From assembly GCA_024275915.1 (NCBI GenBank), contig JAJRYG010000090.1, positions 1-64,000 of the forward strand: 64,000 nucleotides of DNA. Reading direction: 5' to 3'. This document shows, in pieces, positions 9,090 to 18,741 of the stretch. The notes under the pieces were generated by a model, which made no database searches, was not told the origin of the DNA, and saw only the letters and a list, made by a program, of their open reading frames with translations. The DNA is from Gammaproteobacteria bacterium. Its GTDB lineage: Bacteria; Pseudomonadota; Gammaproteobacteria; UBA6429; Thiohalophilaceae. The stretch's first letter is position 1. Every line of letters starts with the position of its first letter. Position numbers and translations under genes: made by a program.

Positions 9090-10544
9090 TCAGTTTCGCC
9101 AGAAGGCCGGTGTCAGCAGTACCAGCAGGGTAAAGATTTCCAGGCGGCCCATGAGCATGGAAAAACTCAGGATGGCCTTGGCCGAATCACTGAGTGACGT
9201 GTAGTTGCTGCCGACATCACCCAGACCTGGGCCAAGGTTGTTCATGCAGGCGGCGACTGCAGAGAAGGCCGTAACCTGATCCAGCCCGTCGAACATCAGC
9301 AACAGCATGGTAATACTGAAAATCCCCACATAGGCGGCAAAGAATCCCCAGACGGCGTCGAGGATCTTGTTGGGTACGGGCTTGCCACCCACCTTGATGG
9401 GGATCACCGCATTGGGGTGAATGACCCGCATCACCTCACGACGCCCCTGCTTGAGCAGCAACACAAAGCGGATCACCTTCATGCCGCCCCCTGTCGATCC
9501 GGCACAGCCACCGATAAAGCTGGTAAACAGCAACAATACAGGCAGAAAGCCCGGCCACAGATGATATTCATGAGTGGTGAAGCCCGTGGTCGTACCAATG
9601 GAAACGGTCTGAAACAGGCTGCTGATGATGGTCTGCTGGGTGGTTTCGAACTGGCCCTGAACATAAAGATAGCTGGTGGAGATGATAGCAACGACAACCA
9701 GAATCGTGACATAGGCCTTGAACTCGGTATCGACCAAGTAGCCGCGGATACTGCGCCGGCGCCAGGCGGTAAAATGCAGGGAGAAGTTGATGGCAGAAAG
9801 AAACATGAAAACGATGGCCACCACTTCCACCATGGGCATGTCGATGAAGTAGCCCATGCTGGCATCGTGGGTCGAGTAGCCGCCGATGGCAACAGTGGAA
9901 AAACTGTGTGATATGGCATCGAACAGGTTCATGCCTGCGGCCCAGTAGGCAAGGGCACAGGTTACCGTAAGGCTCAGATACAGATACCAGAGCGCCTTGG
10001 CGGTTTCGGTAATGCGCGGAGTGAGTTTGGTGTCTTTGACGGGGCCGGGGGTTTCCGCCCGATAAAGTTGCATGCCGCCGATGCCTAGCATGGGCATGAT
10101 AGCCACTGCCAGGACGATGATGCCCATGCCGCCAAGCCATTGCAGTTGCTGACGGTAGAACAGGATGGCTTTGGGCAGTTGATCGATGCCGGTGATGACG
10201 GTCGCGCCGGTGGTGGTCAGGCCGGAGATGGATTCGAAAAATGCATCCATGGCCGACATGTTCAGTTGCTCCGACAGGTAGAGTGGCAGGGCACCAAACA
10301 GACTCAGTACCGTCCAGAACAGCACAACGATAAGGAATCCATCCCGCAGCCGCAGTTCCTTGCGGTAGTTCTTTGCCGGCAACCACAGTACCATGCCGGT
10401 GATCAGCGTCACCGCAAAGGCATGAAAAAAGGGCACGAAGGCGCCATCAGCATACAATACGGACACCAGCATGGGTGGCAGCATGGCCGAGCTGAAGACC
10501 ATGAGCAGAATGCCGAGAATGCGCTGGATGACAAAAAGCTGCAT
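9090..10544 (-). CDS. trkH: Trk system potassium uptake protein TrkH
   Basis: TrkH is the ion-conducting subunit of the Trk/Ktr potassium uptake system in the inner membrane. From ATG 10544 it is 484 residues, the usual length, and opens MQLFVIQRILGILLM. Pore-loop signatures are visible (FESISGLTTTGATVI, SFSTVAIGGYSTHD, SIGTTTGFTTHEY, and the last P-loop VAACMNNLGPGLG). The track start at 10598 adds 18 residues derived partly from the GTGACGA repeat and is rejected. Its regulatory partner trkA lies directly upstream on the same strand, and the pair is probably one transcript. Confidence 0.95.
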   Translation of the reverse strand: MQLFVIQRILGILLMVFSSAMLPPMLVSVLYADGAFVPFFHAFAVTLITGMVLWLPAKNYRKELRLRDGFLIVVLFWTVLSLFGALPLYLSEQLNMSAMDAFFESISGLTTTGATVITGIDQLPKAILFYRQQLQWLGGMGIIVLAVAIMPMLGIGGMQLYRAETPGPVKDTKLTPRITETAKALWYLYLSLTVTCALAYWAAGMNLFDAISHSFSTVAIGGYSTHDASMGYFIDMPMVEVVAIVFMFLSAINFSLHFTAWRRRSIRGYLVDTEFKAYVTILVVVAIISTSYLYVQGQFETTQQTIISSLFQTVSIGTTTGFTTHEYHLWPGFLPVLLLFTSFIGGCAGSTGGGMKVIRFVLLLKQGRREVMRVIHPNAVIPIKVGGKPVPNKILDAVWGFFAAYVGIFSITMLLLMFDGLDQVTAFSAVAACMNNLGPGLGDVGSNYTSLSDSAKAILSFSMLMGRLEIFTLLVLLTPAFWRN

Positions 10545-10553
10545 CAGAATCCA

Positions 10554-10582
10554 GTGACGAGGGATGCGTGACGAGTGACTAG
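10554..10582. repeat. Heptamer repeat island between trkA and trkH
   Basis: The sequence gtgacga-gggatgc-gtgacga-gtgacta keeps a 7-bp register with the same GTGACGA unit seen at glmU and jetD. Confidence 0.55.
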
Positions 10583-10693
10583 GCTGTTTGCTGGACAACC
10601 CTGCTCTGTGGCATGAAAAGATATTTTATTGTTTCTTGAAAGCATGTTCGTTTCTTTTGTTTATGACCTCGACCCCTGGCCCTCGTGTCTTTT

Positions 10694-12067
10694 TTAAAAG
10701 AAGGTCAGATCCACCTGGAACAGGCGTTCGACTTCAGGGATGCGTGACTTATCGACCAGAAACAGGATGACGTGATCGTCGGACTGAATGACCGTGTCGT
10801 GATGGGCAATGATCACCTTGTCACCACGGACGATGGCGCCGATGGTAGCGCCCTTGGGCAGCCTGATGTCCTCGATGGCCCGACCAACCACCTTGGAGGT
10901 CTTCTCGTCGCCATGGGCAATGGCTTCGATGGCTTCGGCGGCACCACGGCGCAGGGAATGGACCTTGACCACGTCACCACGGCGGATGTGGGTGAGCAGG
11001 CTGCCAATGGTGGCCTGCTGGGGTGAGATGGCAATGTCGATGTCACCACTCTGGATCAGATCCACGTAGGCAGCACGGTTGATCAGGGTCATGACCTTAC
11101 GGGCACCGAGCCGTTTGGCCAGCATGGAGGAGAGAATGTTGGCCTCGTCGTCATTGGTCAGGGCACAGAATACATCGGTCTTGTCGATGTTTTCTTCCAA
11201 CAGCAGATCTTCGTCGGCGGCATCACCCTGCAGGACGATGGTTTTTTCCAGTTCGTTGGACAGGCTGCGGGCGCGGGCCGGATTGTGATCGATGATCTTG
11301 ACCTGGTACTTGTTTTCCAGTGCCTTGGCCACCCGCTTGCCGATGTTGCCGCCACCGACGATGATGATGCGCTTGTAGGGACGGTCGAGGCGGCGCAATT
11401 CGGCCATGATGGGCAGGATGTCCTTGGTGGCGGCAATGAAGAACACCTCGTCGTCGGCATCGATGACCGTATGGCCTTCGGGCAGGATGGCGCGATCACG
11501 CTTGTAGATGGCGGCCACGCGGGTATCGACCTTGGGCATGTGCTGGCGCAGCGTACGCAGTTCGTGGCCCACCAGTGGACCTCCATAGTAGGCCTTGATG
11601 CCCACCAGCTGTACCCGGCCATCGGCAAAGTCGAGTACCTGCAGGGCGCCGGGACGCTCGATGAGGCGTTTGACGTAGTCGGTGATCAGCTGCTCGGGGC
11701 TGATGATGAAGTCGATGGGCAGGGCATTGTTGTTGAACAGTTTGTGCTGCTTGATGTAGGCCGGTTCACGCACCCGGGCAATCTTGGTGGGGGTATGGAA
11801 CAGCGTATAGGCCACCTGGCAGGCCACCATGTTGGTTTCGTCGCTGTCGGTAACCGCCACCAGCATGTCGGCGTCTTCGGCACCGGCTGCCAGCAGTACA
11901 TCGGGGTGCGAGCCTCGGCCCTGTACGGTGCGCAGATCGAGTCGATCCTGCAACTGGGCCAGGGTATCCTCGTTGGTATCCACCACGGTGATGTCATTGG
12001 CTTCGCTGGAAAGGTTTTCGGCTAGTGAACTGCCAACTTGCCCAGCGCCGAGTATGAGGATTTTCAT
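10694..12067 (-). CDS. trkA: Trk system potassium transporter regulatory subunit TrkA
   Basis: This 457-residue cytoplasmic protein gates TrkH in response to nucleotides. It has two tandem RCK units, each a Rossmann NAD-binding domain followed by a TrkA_C domain: [18 protein letters not shown] at the N-terminus and [19 protein letters not shown] near residue 235. The [23 protein letters not shown] linker is typical. It is followed on the minus strand by trkH and preceded by ntrX. Confidence 0.96.
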   Translation of the reverse strand: MKILILGAGQVGSSLAENLSSEANDITVVDTNEDTLAQLQDRLDLRTVQGRGSHPDVLLAAGAEDADMLVAVTDSDETNMVACQVAYTLFHTPTKIARVREPAYIKQHKLFNNNALPIDFIISPEQLITDYVKRLIERPGALQVLDFADGRVQLVGIKAYYGGPLVGHELRTLRQHMPKVDTRVAAIYKRDRAILPEGHTVIDADDEVFFIAATKDILPIMAELRRLDRPYKRIIIVGGGNIGKRVAKALENKYQVKIIDHNPARARSLSNELEKTIVLQGDAADEDLLLEENIDKTDVFCALTNDDEANILSSMLAKRLGARKVMTLINRAAYVDLIQSGDIDIAISPQQATIGSLLTHIRRGDVVKVHSLRRGAAEAIEAIAHGDEKTSKVVGRAIEDIRLPKGATIGAIVRGDKVIIAHHDTVIQSDDHVILFLVDKSRIPEVERLFQVDLTFF

Positions 12068-12123
12068 GGTGTTGTTTCGCTAATCTGGCCGATAAAAAAA
12101 GTGCAATGCCTGGTTTACGAGTA

Positions 12124-13557
12124 TCAAGTCTCTGCAGACAGATTTTTCGGGTCGATGCCCAGGGTGCGTAACTTGCGGTACAGGTGGGTGCGTTCCAGGC
12201 CAACCACTTGGGCCATTTTTCCCACACTGCCTCCGGCGCGGCGCAACTGATATTCCAGGTAGTCGCGCTCGAACTGTTCTCGTGCCTGACGCAGTGGCAG
12301 ATCATAGTACTCGTTGAGGCCCTGTGTGGAAGTGGCATGCTGCGTCACACCTGCGCCAAGTGCCGCCTCGACTTCCTCAAGGCTGATTTCGCTGCCGGAG
12401 CCGACGATAAGTAGCCGTTGCACCAGATTCATGAGCTCCCGCACGTTACCGGGCCACTGGTAATTGCGCAAGCGGTTTTGTGCCGCCATGCTGAATTTGC
12501 GGTAGGGCAGGCTGTCCTGCTCGACAAACAGGTTGGTAAAGTAGTTGAGCAGTTCCGGCACGTCTTCTCGGTGGGTGCGCAGGGGAGGCAGGTGGATGGG
12601 TACCACATTGAGCAAAAAGAACAGATCCTTGCGGAATTTGCCGCTGTCGACCCTTGCCTCGATATCCTGATGGGTGGCAGCAATGATGCGTACATACAGT
12701 TCGACAGGCTGATCCCCTCCCTGGCGATGGAAGCTGCCGGTATCCAGGGCGGAAAACAGTCGTGCCTGGGTGTCGCTGTCCATGTCGGCAATGTCATGCA
12801 GCAACAGGGTACCGCCATTGGCCTGCTCCAGCAGTCCATAGTGTACGTGCTCGTCTTCCTCGAAACCGAACAGCTCGCGGCTCGAGGTGGCAGGGTCGAG
12901 GGAGGCAACATTGACTTCGATAAAGGGCCGATCATGCTGGACGCTGTTGTTGTGCAGGTAATGGGCGACCACGCTGATGCCGCAACCGGGCTCGGCGTGC
13001 ATCATCACCCAGCTATCGTGTTCGGCAATCCGCTTGACCTGCTCACGCAGGCGCAGCATGGTGGCACTTTTTCCCAGTGGCTCGCTGAGCGTGTGGCTGT
13101 GGCGGCGCAGGCCCTGGTTTTCGCGCTGCAGCTTGTCGGCTTCCATGGCGTGTTCGACAGTGAGCAGCAGCTTGGCCAGGGAAATGGGTTTTTCGATGAA
13201 GTCATAGGCGCCCAGGCGGGTGGCCTCGACGGCCGTTTCCACCGTACCGTGACCGGACATCATGATCACCGGCATGGGCAGACCGCCGTCTTCACTCCAT
13301 TCCTTGAGCAGGGTGATGCCATCCACATCGGGCATCCAGATGTCCAGCAGCACCAGATCGGGCCGCCGCGCGCGGTGGGCAAGGCGGGCAGCCGCACCGT
13401 TTTCAGCCACATCGACCTGATAGCCCTCATCCTGCAGGATTTCCTGCAATAGCTGGCGGATGTCCGGTTCGTCGTCGACCACCAGGATGTAGGGTGAGCC
13501 AGCTGTCTCGTTGTGTTGTTGATCAGGCATTTCAGGCTGCAGCATTTTCGTCATCAT
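12124..13557 (-). CDS. ntrX: NtrX-like response regulator with degenerate AAA+ domain
   Basis: The protein (477 residues from this start; ATG 13530 is a shorter option) has a receiver domain with the phospho-acceptor in LVLLDIWMPDVDG, an AAA+ domain of the sigma-54 activator type, and a Fis-type helix-turn-helix (SVGKMAQVVGLERTHLYRKL). It pairs with the NtrY kinase just upstream. The AAA+ core is abnormal. The Walker A position reads AEPGCGIS with no Lys, the Walker B position reads GGTLLLHDI instead of GGTLFLDEI, and where GAFTGA should be the sequence is ELFGFEEDEHVHYGLLEQA. Domain order and WPGNVREL remain. It probably cannot hydrolyse ATP or remodel sigma-54 holoenzyme, and may act as a plain DNA-binding switch. 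Confidence 0.9.
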   Translation of the reverse strand: MMTKMLQPEMPDQQHNETAGSPYILVVDDEPDIRQLLQEILQDEGYQVDVAENGAAARLAHRARRPDLVLLDIWMPDVDGITLLKEWSEDGGLPMPVIMMSGHGTVETAVEATRLGAYDFIEKPISLAKLLLTVEHAMEADKLQRENQGLRRHSHTLSEPLGKSATMLRLREQVKRIAEHDSWVMMHAEPGCGISVVAHYLHNNSVQHDRPFIEVNVASLDPATSSRELFGFEEDEHVHYGLLEQANGGTLLLHDIADMDSDTQARLFSALDTGSFHRQGGDQPVELYVRIIAATHQDIEARVDSGKFRKDLFFLLNVVPIHLPPLRTHREDVPELLNYFTNLFVEQDSLPYRKFSMAAQNRLRNYQWPGNVRELMNLVQRLLIVGSGSEISLEEVEAALGAGVTQHATSTQGLNEYYDLPLRQAREQFERDYLEYQLRRAGGSVGKMAQVVGLERTHLYRKLRTLGIDPKNLSAET

Positions 13558-15754
13558 TGTATGAGTTGTGCTTGTCCAGCTCGGGGGATTGCTGTTTCGT
13601 CCTTGTTACGGGTAAGCGTATCACGATCATCGCCCCGCCGCTTTCACTGTTTTGCGCCCACAGCATGCCACCGTGTTCCTCGATGATCTTCTTGACGATG
13701 GCCAGCCCCAGGCCGCTGCCCTTGGGCTTGCTGGTGATGTAGGGTTCGAAGATCTGGCCGGCCAGATCTTCGGGAAAACCGGGGCCGGTGTCGGTGATGC
13801 TGAGCTCGACGAAATGGCAGGCCTGTTCCTCGGTGCAGCGGGTATTGATGGTGACCTTGCCGGTTTCATCGGGCAGGGCCTCCATGGCGTTCTTGATCAG
13901 GTTGTGCATCACTTGGCGCAGGCGGCCGATATCGGCCTCGATGTGGGGGGTGGTCGGGTCCAGTTGCAGGGAAAATTCGATGCTGCTGCGGCTGCCTCGG
14001 TACAGGTCCATGATTTCACGGATCAGCTTGTTGATGTCCACCTCGGTCATCTGCAGGGTGGGCATGCGGGCATAGTCGGAGAAGGCCTTGACCATTTCCT
14101 TGAGGTTTTCCACCTGCTGGACGATGGTGTGGGTGGCGCGATCCAGCACCTGGGCATCTTCGGCAGGCATTTTTTTCAAATATTTGTGCCGTAGCCGTTC
14201 GGCAGAAAGCTGGATGGGCGTCAGCGGGTTCTTGATTTCATGGGCCAGGCGACGGGCCACTTCGCCCCAGGCGGCATTGCGCTGGGCCTGCAACTGGCTG
14301 GTAATGTCATCGAACACCAGCAGTCGGCCACCGGGGTTTTCACCACTTTCCGGCAGCCGACTGCCACGGCACATCAGCACCTGGCGGCCACCGGGGGTAA
14401 ACAGGGTGACTTCCTCCTGCCACTCGGCATGATCGTTTTCGATGTGCTGGTAGACCGTGTCGGCGAGACTTTGTAACGGGCTGTTGTCGTGTGCAATATC
14501 ATCCAGGGTTCTCCCGGCATAGCGCTCCAGCGACACATTGAGGATCTGCGAGGCGGCCGGATTGCTGGTGTACAGGCAGTAGCCGGCATCCAGGGTGATG
14601 ACCCCGGAGGTCAGGCCGGTCAGTACGGCCTCGAGATAGGCATGCTGGGCTTCGAGCTGTTTCTGGCTGGTCTTGGCCTGGTGCTGGGCCATGGCGATGC
14701 GGTGGGTCATCTCGTTGAAGGAGCGCACCAGAAAGCCCAGTTCATCGTGGCCAGGCAGGGGCAGGCGCTTGGCATAGTCACCGGCGGCCACGGCCCGGGT
14801 GCCGTCCACCAGATCGGTGATCGGCGAGACCATGCGCCGGGCGGCGAAAAAGGCCCCCCAGATGGCCAGCAGGATGGTGGACAGCAGCACCAGAGACAGG
14901 GTGAGAATGAAGCTGTATTTCAGCGGGATGCGCAGATAGGCAATTTCCCGGTAGCGGCCAAAGGCCGATTGCACGCTCTCGGCCAGGTTGCTGATGCGTT
15001 CGGGGATCGGATAAAAGGCCTGCAGAATGCGTCCGCTGCCGTCGGGCTGACGGTCGGGAACCCGCACGGCAACGTGAATGTGCAGGCCGGAATCCTTGCT
15101 CGGATACAGGCCGACATCCGATTCGGCAATGCGCAGCAGCAGCTGGGTACGATTTTCCAGCTGGTTGGGCAACAGGGTTTCGGTTTCGGCGCTGCTGGCG
15201 GCAATGATGCGGCCATTGAGACTGAACAGGGCCAGTTCGGACGCATCGGTCTGGTTGCGCAGGTCATTGAGGGCAAGGACTGCCATGCTGTTGTCGGTGG
15301 TTGCCAGGCTGTTGGCCATTTCGCGGGTTTCGTTGAGGACCTGGCTCATGCGCACGCCGAGGGAGGCCTTGCTCAGTTCCAGGGCATCGGTGAGGGCATT
15401 TTCCACCCGCACATCGAACCAGCTGTCGATGCCGCGCTTGATGAAATCCAGGGAAAAGTAATACACCACCGATACGGGTGTGACTGACAGCAGCACGAAC
15501 AGCAGTACCAGCTTGGTGGTCAGCCGCGAGCCGGTGACCTTGTTGCGGTACTGGAAAATGAGCCGCCAGACACTCTTGCCGATCAAAACGATGAACAGAA
15601 TGATGGTCAGGACGTTGATGCCCAGCAGCAACGAATAGGATTCGCCAAACAGGGTGGAGTTGTGGGTGGCATCACTCATCAGGTAGAGCGAGGTGAGCAG
15701 CAGCACGAACAGTGCAATAATGGGAGTGGCGCCAGTAAACAGCTTCTTGATCAT
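13532..15754 (-). CDS. ntrY: NtrY-like membrane sensor histidine kinase
   Basis: From ATG 15754 the protein is 740 residues. It has N-terminal membrane helices (about residues 10-95), a periplasmic or extracytoplasmic sensor region, another helix near 280-310, HAMP, PAS, a HisKA domain with H-box RLAHEIKNPLTPIQLSAERL, and an HATPase domain (LIKNAMEALP, DTGPGFPED, GSGLGLAIVKKI). The ATG overlaps the TGA of the DUF4390 gene by four bases (ATGA), which favours it over the track start at 15769. It would phosphorylate the NtrX-like regulator encoded next. The signal sensed is unknown; NtrY proteins in other proteobacteria respond to nitrogen or redox state. Confidence 0.93.
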   Translation of the reverse strand: MIKKLFTGATPIIALFVLLLTSLYLMSDATHNSTLFGESYSLLLGINVLTIILFIVLIGKSVWRLIFQYRNKVTGSRLTTKLVLLFVLLSVTPVSVVYYFSLDFIKRGIDSWFDVRVENALTDALELSKASLGVRMSQVLNETREMANSLATTDNSMAVLALNDLRNQTDASELALFSLNGRIIAASSAETETLLPNQLENRTQLLLRIAESDVGLYPSKDSGLHIHVAVRVPDRQPDGSGRILQAFYPIPERISNLAESVQSAFGRYREIAYLRIPLKYSFILTLSLVLLSTILLAIWGAFFAARRMVSPITDLVDGTRAVAAGDYAKRLPLPGHDELGFLVRSFNEMTHRIAMAQHQAKTSQKQLEAQHAYLEAVLTGLTSGVITLDAGYCLYTSNPAASQILNVSLERYAGRTLDDIAHDNSPLQSLADTVYQHIENDHAEWQEEVTLFTPGGRQVLMCRGSRLPESGENPGGRLLVFDDITSQLQAQRNAAWGEVARRLAHEIKNPLTPIQLSAERLRHKYLKKMPAEDAQVLDRATHTIVQQVENLKEMVKAFSDYARMPTLQMTEVDINKLIREIMDLYRGSRSSIEFSLQLDPTTPHIEADIGRLRQVMHNLIKNAMEALPDETGKVTINTRCTEEQACHFVELSITDTGPGFPEDLAGQIFEPYITSKPKGSGLGLAIVKKIIEEHGGMLWAQNSESGGAMIVIRLPVTRTKQQSPELDKHNSYNDDENAAA

Positions 15755-16335
15755 TGGGTTAGCGGCCACTCCACCCAGTCACTGTCCAGCGACCAGTCGG
15801 ACGACAGGTAAGCCATGGGGCGCATGGGTGCCGGCAGGGATTCGATATCCAGAAAGGTGCGCAGTCGCACCAGATAACGGCCGCCCTTTTTCAGCAGCTT
15901 GGCATCGATGAGGGGCAGCTTGTGGACATGGCCCAGCGTGGCCAGGGCGGTATCGAGGCTGCTGTAGCTATCCTGCGTGCCGCTGTTGAGGTTGTAGATG
16001 ATGAACTGCTCGGAAAGCGCGTGGTACAGCAGCAGATAACCCTGCTCCAGTTCGGCCAGGGTTTTGTCCCACCACCAGCTGCGGCTGCGTACCACTTCGA
16101 AGTCCATGAGGATCAGCAGGGGTACGCCATTTTTCAGCGCCAGCAGGGCTTCGTTGGAAAACCTGTAATCGATGTGGGCACTGACCAGGTAGACCCCCTC
16201 CTTGAGTTCGGTCTCCACCGACTTGATGACAAAGGCGTGCTGGGCGGACTCGGCTCTGGCAGGCAACAGCACGCTCAACCCGATCAGCATCGCGATCAGG
16301 AACAGGCGTAGTTCAGTCTTTGTACAGGCGGGCAT
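15751..16335 (-). CDS. DUF4390 family exported protein
   Basis: From ATG 16335 the protein is 194 residues. A hydrophobic signal or anchor (LRLFLIAMLIGLSVLLPARA) is followed by a beta-rich periplasmic domain with DYRFSNEALLALKNGVPL and RSRSWWWDKTLAELEQ, which I recognise as the DUF4390 pattern. The gene overlaps the 3' end of rsmB and is coupled by ATGA to ntrY. The conserved placement before ntrY suggests it acts in or near the sensor pathway, which is an inference. The track start at 16500 lies deep inside rsmB and is unlikely. Confidence 0.8.
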   Translation of the reverse strand: MPACTKTELRLFLIAMLIGLSVLLPARAESAQHAFVIKSVETELKEGVYLVSAHIDYRFSNEALLALKNGVPLLILMDFEVVRSRSWWWDKTLAELEQGYLLLYHALSEQFIIYNLNSGTQDSYSSLDTALATLGHVHKLPLIDAKLLKKGGRYLVRLRTFLDIESLPAPMRPMAYLSSDWSLDSDWVEWPLTQ

Positions 16336-17641
16336 AAAAAAATCCATCCATATTGTCATCCCCGGGCAGGATCTGACGTCCGGCAGGCATGGCCTGTCCC
16401 CAGTTTGCCTCGATGTCGAGCAGGCGGGCATCGTCATGCCGGGCGAGAAACTGCTCAATCTGTTGCGTGTTCTCCTGCTTAAGTATTGAGCAGGTGGCAT
16501 ATAAAAGGAAGCCCCCCGGTTTCAATGTCCGCCACAGGGCCTGCAAAATGGCCTGCTGGCGCTCGACCAGCACAGCAATGTCGTTCTGCCGGCGTAACAG
16601 GCGGATGTCCGGGTGGCGGCGGATCACCCCGGTGGCGGAACAGGGCGCATCGAGCAGAATGCGGTCGAAGGGCTGACCGTCCCACCAGCTGTCCGGAACC
16701 GCCGCATCGCCGACCAGACAGGTGGCATCGAGCTGCAGCCGTGCCAGGGTCTGTTCGACACGGGCCAGCCGGCCCGCTTCGATGTCCAGAGCCACCAGCG
16801 CCGCCAGCTCGGGCTGGTGCTCGCGCAAGTGGGCCGTCTTGCCACCGGGGGCGGCACAGGCATCGAGTACCCGCTCCCCGGGCCGGGGATCGAGCAGCGG
16901 GGCCGCCAGTTGGGCGGCACTGTCCTGTACCGACACCTGACCTTGGTCAAAGCCCGGTAGTTCACTGACATCAACAGGTTTATCGAGAGTAAGTGCTGAC
17001 TGCGCATGGGCGGCAGGTTGAGCGGAAAACCCCGCCGCTTGCAGCTGCTTCAGGTAGTCTGGGCGGGAAATCTGCTGCAGGTTGACCCGCAGGGTCATGG
17101 GCGGTGGCTGGTTGTTGGCCTCGCAAATGGCGGGCCAGTCATCGGGCCAGTCACGCCGAAACAGCGCCACCAGCCAGCCGGGGTGGCCGCTGGTGAATGC
17201 CGGCTTGTCCTGCATTTGCACCAGCAGGCTGTCCTGGTGGCGAAGATAATGGCGCAGCACCCCGTTGACCAGGCCCTTGGCCCAGGGTTTATTCAGTTTC
17301 TTCAGCAGCTTGACCGTTTCGGTCACCGCGGCGTGATCAGGAATGCGCATGGCCATGATCTGGTAAAGGCCGAGCATCAGTACCAGCTGCACATCGCTGT
17401 CCTTGGCACGCAGGGGCTTTGCCAGCAGCTCGGCGAGCAGGGCATCGAGCCGCCAGTAATCGCGCATCACGCCGTAGGCCAGTGCCTGGGCCAGTGCGCG
17501 GTCACGGCTGTCAGGGATCTTCGCCAGCTCCGGTTCCAGCGCATCGGGCAGATTGCGGCCATGCAGGACAACCTGCAACAGGGCGGCCAGGGCGGCGCGC
17601 CGTGGCGAGGGGCCAGGGTTGGCAGAGCGGGGCTTGTTCAT
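16313..17641 (-). CDS. rsmB: 16S rRNA (cytosine(967)-C(5))-methyltransferase RsmB
   Basis: RsmB methylates C967 of 16S rRNA using S-adenosylmethionine. The 442-residue protein has an N-terminal NusB-like domain (ALLQVVLHGRNLPDAL, RALAQALAYGVMRDYWRLDALL) and a C-terminal SAM methyltransferase domain. Key motifs are visible: VLDACAAPGGKTAHLRE, LLDAPCSATGVIRRHPDI with the PC catalytic pair, and LYATCSI with the TC motif. The start overlaps the fmt stop by four bases (ATGA), so rsmB is translationally coupled to fmt. Confidence 0.96.
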   Translation of the reverse strand: MNKPRSANPGPSPRRAALAALLQVVLHGRNLPDALEPELAKIPDSRDRALAQALAYGVMRDYWRLDALLAELLAKPLRAKDSDVQLVLMLGLYQIMAMRIPDHAAVTETVKLLKKLNKPWAKGLVNGVLRHYLRHQDSLLVQMQDKPAFTSGHPGWLVALFRRDWPDDWPAICEANNQPPPMTLRVNLQQISRPDYLKQLQAAGFSAQPAAHAQSALTLDKPVDVSELPGFDQGQVSVQDSAAQLAAPLLDPRPGERVLDACAAPGGKTAHLREHQPELAALVALDIEAGRLARVEQTLARLQLDATCLVGDAAVPDSWWDGQPFDRILLDAPCSATGVIRRHPDIRLLRRQNDIAVLVERQQAILQALWRTLKPGGFLLYATCSILKQENTQQIEQFLARHDDARLLDIEANWGQAMPAGRQILPGDDNMDGFFYARLYKD

Positions 17642-18630
17642 GGTGTGTTCACAGCCTTGTCACTCTGCTGGCCTAGCCGGGTGCCCACTGGCAGCAGATC
17701 GGCGTAACCATTATAGAAGGCTGCCACGTCCATGGCCTTTTTGCCGGGGGGTTGCAGGTTGAGCAGGCGCAGGACGCCCTGGCCACAGGCCACGTCGATG
17801 CCCTGCTTGCTGGCCGCGATGACGGTTCCCGGCTGGGCAGTAACATCGGCCTGTTGCAGGCTGGCGTCGCGAATACGCAGGTTCTGCCCTGCCACTTCGG
17901 TGTAGGCCACTGGCACCGGGTTGAAGGCACGGATCTGGCGGTGCAGCTCGGCCGCATCCCGGCGCCAGTCGAGCCGGCCTTCTTCCTTGCTGAGTTTGCG
18001 GGCGTAGGTGGCCTGGCTGTCGTTCTGGGCCTCGGGTTCGAGTTCATCGAGCCGGTCGAGTGCCTCGACGATGGCCTGGGCACCGAGGCTGGCCAGTTGC
18101 TCATGCAGACTGGCGGCAGAGGTGGTGTCGGTGATGGGGCAGGTTCTTTTCAGTAGCATGGCGCCGGTGTCCAGGCCTTCGTCCATCTGCATGATGGTGA
18201 CGCCCGTTTCCCGGTCACCGGCGAGAATGGCTCGCTGGATGGGAGCGGCGCCGCGCCAGCGTGGCAGCAGGGAGGCATGGATGTTCAGGCAGCCGCGTGG
18301 CGGGGTTTCGAGCACCGTCGGTGGCAACAGCAGGCCATAGGCGGCCACCACCATCACATCGGCGTCCAGTGCGCCAAGATCGGCCAGCGCCTGGGGCGAT
18401 TTGAAATCTGCAGGCTGATAGACCGGCAGGTGGGATTCCAGCGCCAGCTGCTTGACCGGGCTGGCCTTCAGTTTGCGGCCCCGTCCCGATGGCCGGTCCG
18501 GCTGGGTGTAGACGGCAATGACCTCATGACGAGAGTCAATCAGCGCGGCCAGGGCACGGGCGGCGAACTCGGGGGTGCCGGCAAAGATGACACGCAGCGA
18601 AGGGGATCGGGAGACGGAGGACGAGGTCAT
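17638..18630 (-). CDS. fmt: Methionyl-tRNA formyltransferase
   Basis: Fmt formylates initiator Met-tRNA. The 330-residue protein starts with the Rossmann motif VIFAGTPEFAARALAAL and carries the catalytic region LNIHASLLPRWRGAAPIQRA and GVTIMQMDEGLDTGAML, then a C-terminal OB-like domain. It sits in the usual def-fmt-rsmB order on the minus strand, with rsmB overlapping its stop. def lies about 110 bp upstream. Confidence 0.97.
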   Translation of the reverse strand: MTSSSVSRSPSLRVIFAGTPEFAARALAALIDSRHEVIAVYTQPDRPSGRGRKLKASPVKQLALESHLPVYQPADFKSPQALADLGALDADVMVVAAYGLLLPPTVLETPPRGCLNIHASLLPRWRGAAPIQRAILAGDRETGVTIMQMDEGLDTGAMLLKRTCPITDTTSAASLHEQLASLGAQAIVEALDRLDELEPEAQNDSQATYARKLSKEEGRLDWRRDAAELHRQIRAFNPVPVAYTEVAGQNLRIRDASLQQADVTAQPGTVIAASKQGIDVACGQGVLRLLNLQPPGKKAMDVAAFYNGYADLLPVGTRLGQQSDKAVNTP

Positions 18631-18741
18631 GGGCGGCTAATCGGGTTCAGGGTTTGTTTTAAGGGGGTGAGCTGGAATCGGTGGTCGGTCGCATGAATTC
18701 GGTGTTCATTTTCCCGGCACGCTCTGGCAGGCCGATTCGGA

